This document shows, piece after piece, positions 6,475 through 9,390 of a DNA stretch of 9,390 nucleotides. Numbering within the stretch: the first letter of the stretch is position 1; every line of letters begins with the position of its first letter. The stretch covers positions 6,962-16,351 of the forward strand of contig JAHZHS010000029.1 of NCBI GenBank assembly GCA_019420135.1, written 5' to 3'. This DNA is from Oscillospiraceae bacterium (GTDB lineage: Bacteria; Bacillota; Clostridia; Oscillospirales; Ruminococcaceae). Position numbers and translations under genes: made by a program. The notes below the pieces were generated by a model. That model saw only the letters and a program-made list of their open reading frames with translations, did no database searches and was not told where the DNA came from.

Positions 6475-7155
6475 TTATCTGTGGGCAGACCGGCTGGGGT
6501 CATCCCGCAGCTCTTCCAGCCGTGCGGTGTCCAGCAGGGTCACCATGCCACGGGAGACCTTGACCAGGCCCTGGCTTTGAAAGTATCGCAGCATGCGGGT
6601 GATCACCTCCCGGTGAGATCCCAGATGGTTCGCGATGGTTTCGTGGGTGATTTTCAGACGGCGGGTCTTTTCGATGGCGGCCTCCTGCAGCAGAAATTCC
6701 GCCACCCGCTTGTCCATGCTCTTCCACATGAATTGCTGCATCCGCCACATGACTTCCGAAAAGCGGCTGGCCATCAGTTCATTGGTATAGTTGGCCACGG
6801 CAGCGGACTCGGCCATCAGGCTCTGGTAGACCTCCGGGGCGATGACCCAGAATTCGGTGTCCTTCTCCGCCTGAAAGGTGACGTCAAAGTGGATGGACTG
6901 TATGATGCAGGTGGCAGAAAACAGGCACATGTCTCTCTCAAACAGGCGGTAGATGGTGATTTCCCGCCCTTCGTCAGAAAAGACATAGGCCCGCAGCTGT
7001 CCGGTCCGGATCAGGTACAGACCGGTTCCCGCGGTGCTTCCGTCGTGCAGGATGGTACCCCTGCTCACTTTCTGGAAAGAAAGGGAGTCCAGAAGGCGCT
7101 GCTGCTGCTGGATTTGCAGTTGATCCCAGATGGGGAAATAGTCCTGAAAGCTCAT
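6475..7155 (-). CDS. Crp/Fnr family transcriptional regulator
   Basis: The 226-residue protein has an N-terminal cupin-like effector domain (about 15-115, with LYLIRTGQLRAYVFSDEGREITIY), a long dimerisation helix (about 115-158) and a C-terminal winged helix-turn-helix: LKITHETIANHLGSHREVITRMLRYFQSQGLV at 167-198, where SHREVITRML is the recognition helix. It lacks the RSA phosphate-binding signature of cAMP-binding CRP and the N-terminal Cys cluster of FNR. Two cysteines (77 and 83, in DMCLFSATCI) lie in the effector domain and could be redox- or metal-active; that is inference. A GGGGAGG site lies 8 nt before the ATG. It leads the acetyltransferase/EFR1 operon and is divergent from the QueD-like gene, so both are candidate targets. 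Confidence 0.92.
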   Translation of the reverse strand: MSFQDYFPIWDQLQIQQQQRLLDSLSFQKVSRGTILHDGSTAGTGLYLIRTGQLRAYVFSDEGREITIYRLFERDMCLFSATCIIQSIHFDVTFQAEKDTEFWVIAPEVYQSLMAESAAVANYTNELMASRFSEVMWRMQQFMWKSMDKRVAEFLLQEAAIEKTRRLKITHETIANHLGSHREVITRMLRYFQSQGLVKVSRGMVTLLDTARLEELRDDPSRSAHR

Positions 7156-7181
7156 CTCGTGTTCCTCCCCGTGGTGTCCTC

Positions 7182-7211
7182 AGTATACGGGGGAAAAGGG
7201 TGCGCTGTCAA
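7182..7211 (-). promoter_or_regulatory. Promoter of the Crp/Fnr operon
   Basis: On the minus strand a perfect TTGACA (7211-7206) and TATACT (7187-7182) are 18 bp apart, giving a short leader of about 20 nt. The -35 is part of a near-palindrome, TGTCAA-N5-TTGGCA (7206-7222, one mismatched pair), which could be an operator, possibly for autoregulation. Confidence 0.75.
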
Positions 7212-7270
7212 TCACATTGGCAACAGAAATTCGGAAAATGCAATGCTCCGGGTTTTCTTTCACGTTTAAT

Positions 7271-7318
7271 ATTTTGTCTTAAAAAATTGCGCCAGGGTGA
7301 TCTGATCACAGACAAAAT
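7271..7318. promoter_or_regulatory. Nested inverted repeats at the QueD-like gene promoter
   Basis: ATTTTGTCT (7271-7279) and its exact complement AGACAAAAT (7310-7318) flank a 30-bp segment ending in the odd palindrome GTGATC-T-GATCAC (7297-7309). The right copy overlaps the -35 region. The inner element resembles but does not match a CRP/FNR-type site, because GTGA and TCAC are 5 rather than 6 nt apart. Binding protein unknown. Confidence 0.5.
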
Positions 7319-7337
7319 CCCGCCGCCGCGGTATACT
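7309..7337 (+). promoter_or_regulatory. Promoter of the QueD-like gene
   Basis: CAGACA (7309-7314) and TATACT (7332-7337) are 17 bp apart. The -10 is strong and the -35 matches 4 of 6 positions, overlapping the palindromic elements just upstream, as expected for a regulated promoter. The start near 7344 leaves a leader of about 124 nt. Confidence 0.55.
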
Positions 7338-7410
7338 GTAGGCGAACCGGAACGAGAGACTCCGGACGGCATTGTTGTGTTTCAGGAGATCAGACAGAGG
7401 CTGCGGAAAA

Positions 7411-7455
7411 ATGCAGTCGGCTGTACCGGAGAGTTTCAGACGGAATATCAAATAA
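7411..7455 (+). CDS. Possible 14-codon upstream leader ORF
   Basis: ATG at 7411 opens a 14-codon frame (MQSAVPESFRRNIK) that stops at TAA 7453-7455. The stop overlaps the AAGGAGG ribosome-binding site (7454-7460) of the QueD-like gene. An AGAGG lies about 10 nt before this ATG. The overlap could couple translation, but no regulatory codon run is visible and a chance frame is quite possible. Confidence 0.15.
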   Translation: MQSAVPESFRRNIK

Positions 7456-7467
7456 GGAGGTTTTTCT

Positions 7468-8034
7468 ATGAGAAGTATCACGAAATTGGATCTGCAGTAT
7501 GCCCATCGGTTTTACGGCTTCAAAGGCGAAGCACAGTACCTTCACGGACACACCGGTGTTCTGACCATCGAAGTGGAAGATACCATCAACGAGGGTGTCA
7601 ACATGGTGTTCCCCTGCAACGAGATCCAGAAAGCCGCCTGGTCTTTGCTGCAAAACTTTGATCACGCCCTGATTCTGCGGGAGGATGACCCGCTGCTGCC
7701 TGCGATCCTGAAGGTCTATGAGGAGCAGGGCATCCGCAATGGCGCGCCGCAGAACAAGATGAAGGGGCCCGCCTTCCAGACCGAACTGGCCACCGCTTAC
7801 CCCGAGTGCCGCCTGGTGGTCACCAAGGAGACCCTGACGGTGGAGGGCATGATTAAGATCGTCTATGATCTGCTGAAGGATAAGCTGAATATCGCCAAGA
7901 TCACCTTTACCAGCGGTGTCAACGCAGCATCCGCAGAGTTTGAGACCCGCAACAAGATCGATCGCTGCCCGCTGTGCGGCATTGCGCTGGATGAAAACGG
8001 CGTCTGCCCCAAGTGCGGGTATCGCAAGAGCTGA
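7468..8034 (+). CDS. QueD/PTPS-like protein lacking the catalytic Cys, with C-terminal zinc ribbon
   Basis: The 188-residue protein has the 6-pyruvoyl-tetrahydropterin synthase/QueD fold signature: YAHRF with His13 and YLHGH with His26 and His28 form the expected zinc triad, FDHALIL (64-70) gives the Asp-His pair and LTVEGM (123-128) matches the PTxEN region. Compared by eye with E. coli QueD, the catalytic Cys four residues before HGH is Ala22, and the pterin-binding Glu of the C-terminal KET motif appears replaced in TFTSGVNAAS. A zinc ribbon (C167-x2-C170, C180-x2-C183) closes the chain. QueD normally makes 6-carboxytetrahydropterin for queuosine; no queC, queE or queF is nearby, so this activity is doubtful. 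AAGGAGG (7454-7460) and an in-frame TAA just upstream fix the start. Confidence 0.8.
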   Translation: MRSITKLDLQYAHRFYGFKGEAQYLHGHTGVLTIEVEDTINEGVNMVFPCNEIQKAAWSLLQNFDHALILREDDPLLPAILKVYEEQGIRNGAPQNKMKGPAFQTELATAYPECRLVVTKETLTVEGMIKIVYDLLKDKLNIAKITFTSGVNAASAEFETRNKIDRCPLCGIALDENGVCPKCGYRKS

Positions 8035-8070
8035 GTCCGGCGCGGCCCGGAGTTTCCTGACTGAGTCCCA

Positions 8071-8091
8071 TACCGGGGAAAGAGCCCGGTA
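8071..8091 (+). repeat. Small hairpin downstream of the QueD-like gene
   Basis: TACCGGG (8071-8077) pairs with CCCGGTA (8085-8091) around a 7-nt purine-rich loop. No T-tract follows. It may be part of the 3' UTR structure of the upstream gene. Confidence 0.35.
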
Positions 8092-8103
8092 AGAATTTGC
8101 AGT

Positions 8104-8155
8104 GCGCCAGGCCTGTGGGGGAGAACCCGGGGTCTGGCGCGCTGTTGCTTTTGCG
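8104..8155 (+). terminator. Probable terminator of the QueD-like gene
   Basis: GCGCCAGGCC (8104-8113) pairs with GGTCTGGCGC (8131-8140), 10 bp with one G-U pair, and the loop can add GGG/CCC pairing. It is followed by the imperfect T-rich run GCTGTTGCTTTTGC. It lies between the QueD-like and msrAB genes. Termination is likely but the T-tract is weak. Confidence 0.5.
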
Positions 8156-8199
8156 GAAGAGCGGTGTGATGGGGAAAATAGTAGCAACAGGAGGCGACC

Positions 8200-9309
8200 A
8201 TGCAATATCGAATTTTGCCGGTTCTGATGGCTTCGGCGCTGCTCCTGAGCAGCTGTGCCCTGCCGCCGGAGGCCGGACACGAGACAAATGCAGAGCAGTA
8301 CGGGCAGACAGCGGAGCAGGCCCTGGAGGAGAGTGAGTATATGGATACGACGGAAAACGTCATCTATCTGGCGGGAGGCTGTTTTTGGGGGATCGAATCC
8401 CTGATGCAGTCCATTCCCGGTGTGATCGACGCCCAGAGCGGTTATGCCAACGGCACCGGCGAGGAGGACGCCAATTACCCCACGGTAAGTACCGGCCGGA
8501 CGGGGTTCCGGGAGACGGTCCGGGTGGAGTACGACCCGGAACAGGTCAGCCTGGATGCCCTGCTGATGGCTTATTTTTACGTCATCGATCCCACGGTGGA
8601 AAACCGTCAGGGAAACGACCGGGGCAGTCAGTACCAGACAGGTGTCTACTATACCAACGCCAAGGCCATGGAGACGGTAAAGCGCATTGCAGAGCTGGAG
8701 CGCAGCCGCAGCAAGGAATTCCGGGTTGAGATCGGCCCGCTGCGCAATTTTTACCCGGCCGAGGAATACCATCAGGATTACCTGGAGAAGAACCCGGGGG
8801 GCTACTGTCACATTCCCCGGGAGGAGATCGAGCTGTTTTCCAAACTGCGCATCGATCCGGGAGAGTATCAGAAACCGGCAGCGGAGGCCATTCGGGACAA
8901 GCTGACGGCGGAACAGTACCGTGTCACCCAGCAGAGCGGCACCGAGCAGCCCTTTGCCAATGAGTTCTGGGATCGGTTTGAGAAGGGCATCTATGTGGAT
9001 GTGGTGACGGGAGAGCCGCTGTTTTCCTCCACCGACAAGTTTGAAAGCGGCTGCGGATGGCCGGCCTTTTCCAAGCCCATCGAATCGCCGACGGTGGTGG
9101 AATTGCCGGATGACAGCCACGGCATGCACCGCATTGAGGTGCGCAGCCGGGCAGGGGACTCTCATCTGGGACATGTGTTCAGCGGCGATCCGGAATCGCC
9201 CAACGGTGTGCGCTACTGCATCAACAGCGCAGCGCTGAGATTTGTGCCCTATGCCAAAATGGAAGCGGAAGGGTATGGCTATCTCTTGGATTTGTTCGAT
9301 GGAAGCTGA
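8200..9309 (+). CDS. msrAB: Lipoprotein peptide-methionine sulfoxide reductase MsrA-MsrB fusion
   Basis: The 369-residue protein begins with a lipoprotein signal peptide (ILPVLMASALLLSSC, lipobox LSSC with lipidated Cys19), a short acidic linker, then MsrA and MsrB. MsrA has GCFWG at 60-64 (nucleophile Cys61), GYANG, and a likely resolving Cys203 in GGYCHIP. MsrB has SGCGWPAF (284-290, Cys285), RAGDSHLGHVF and the catalytic RYCINSAALRF (Cys340). It lacks the CxxC zinc pairs of many MsrB proteins, having SSTDKFES instead, as is common in fusions. Together the domains reduce the S and R epimers of methionine sulfoxide. The signal suggests repair of exported proteins at the outer membrane face. 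AGGAGG lies 5 nt before the ATG. No dedicated thioredoxin or CcdA partner is seen, and no strong promoter is obvious upstream. Confidence 0.93.
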   Translation: MQYRILPVLMASALLLSSCALPPEAGHETNAEQYGQTAEQALEESEYMDTTENVIYLAGGCFWGIESLMQSIPGVIDAQSGYANGTGEEDANYPTVSTGRTGFRETVRVEYDPEQVSLDALLMAYFYVIDPTVENRQGNDRGSQYQTGVYYTNAKAMETVKRIAELERSRSKEFRVEIGPLRNFYPAEEYHQDYLEKNPGGYCHIPREEIELFSKLRIDPGEYQKPAAEAIRDKLTAEQYRVTQQSGTEQPFANEFWDRFEKGIYVDVVTGEPLFSSTDKFESGCGWPAFSKPIESPTVVELPDDSHGMHRIEVRSRAGDSHLGHVFSGDPESPNGVRYCINSAALRFVPYAKMEAEGYGYLLDLFDGS

Positions 9310-9330
9310 CCCGGAAACCGGTATAGGAAA

Positions 9331-9389
9331 GCGGAGTACCATCAAAAGATCTGTTCAGATCCCTGTATGATACTCCGCATGGTCGGAGT
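9331..9389 (+). other. Structured segment with alternative hairpins downstream of msrAB
   Basis: GCGGAGTA (9331-9338) pairs with TACTCCGC (9371-9378), extended by CAT/ATG after one mismatch and enclosing a GATCT-GTTC-AGATC hairpin (9348-9361). The same ACTCCG (9372-9377) can instead pair with CGGAGT (9384-9389). No T-tract is visible before the window ends, so it could be the start of a terminator, an RNA leader of the next gene, or a small RNA. Confidence 0.4.
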
Positions 9390-9390
9390 G

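Larger units (their letters stand above)
7156..7467. other. Divergent intergenic regulatory region (312 bp)
   Basis: This gene-free stretch holds the crp/fnr promoter on the minus strand, the QueD-like gene promoter on the plus strand, an AT-rich core (about 7225-7290) unlike the flanking DNA, nested inverted repeats (7271-7318) and a leader of about 124 nt with a possible 14-codon upstream reading frame (7411-7455). I do not see a preQ1 or other known riboswitch. Confidence 0.6.

Noticed and set aside
4683..7269. Long plus-strand frames opposite the EFR1, acetyltransferase and Crp/Fnr genes
   Set aside because: They are mirror frames of confidently identified minus-strand genes and span gene boundaries.
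7340..7467. preQ1 riboswitch ahead of the QueD-like gene
   Set aside because: The leader lacks the C-rich loop and A-rich tail pattern of preQ1-I and I could not find a preQ1-II or III fold; a covariance-model search would settle it.
8151..8180. TTGCGG and GAAAAT as a promoter for msrAB
   Set aside because: The spacing is 17 bp but both hexamers match consensus poorly; not enough to call a promoter.
7390..9345. 651-codon open frame on the minus strand across the QueD-like gene and msrAB
   Set aside because: It lies antisense to two well-recognised genes, crosses their intergenic gap and shows no family motifs. Long antisense frames are expected with GC-rich third positions.

Overview
The window looks like core chromosome from a GC-rich member of the Clostridia. 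The strongly GC-biased codon use, the EFR1-type ferredoxin, the YczE/DUF6198 membrane protein and the DUF368 protein suggest a gut Oscillospiraceae/Ruminococcaceae of the Gemmiger/Subdoligranulum/Faecalibacterium kind. That placement is inference from gene content and composition. I see no transposase, integrase, CRISPR array, tRNA or rRNA, and no sign of a mobile island.

Layout. (1) Positions 1-2125, plus strand: the 3' end of gpsA (glycerol-3-phosphate dehydrogenase), a Cof-type HAD phosphatase and a Gfo/Idh/MocA oxidoreductase, spaced 34 nt apart, probably one operon ending at a strong hairpin terminator (2147-2203). (2) 2224-2931, minus strand: an AlkD-like DNA alkylation repair glycosylase with a GTG start, its own promoter and a perfect 20-bp palindrome just after the predicted transcription start. 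(3) 3165-3815, plus strand: a YczE/DUF6198 membrane protein with its own promoter. A bidirectional terminator (3826-3866) separates it from (4) 3893-4780, minus strand: a DUF368 protein, the family that includes the undecaprenyl-phosphate translocase PopT. (5) 5046-7155, minus strand: a likely three-gene operon (Crp/Fnr regulator, maltose-type O-acetyltransferase, EFR1 flavodoxin/ferredoxin) ending in tandem hairpins. (6) 7468-8034, plus strand: a QueD-like protein whose catalytic Cys and pterin-anchoring Glu appear lost and which carries a C-terminal zinc ribbon. (7) 8200-9309, plus strand: a lipoprotein MsrA-MsrB fusion for repair of oxidised methionine.

The genes are mostly independent housekeeping or stress units rather than one pathway. 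Themes are repair (AlkD, MsrAB), envelope and lipid functions (GpsA, DUF368) and redox chemistry (EFR1, MsrAB, a Crp/Fnr regulator with two cysteines in its sensor domain). I find no clear multi-gene novel system. The best leads are the degenerate QueD/zinc-ribbon protein and its symmetric promoter, a possible second start inside msrAB that would give a non-lipidated form, the palindrome at the AlkD promoter, and mutually exclusive hairpins at the right edge.
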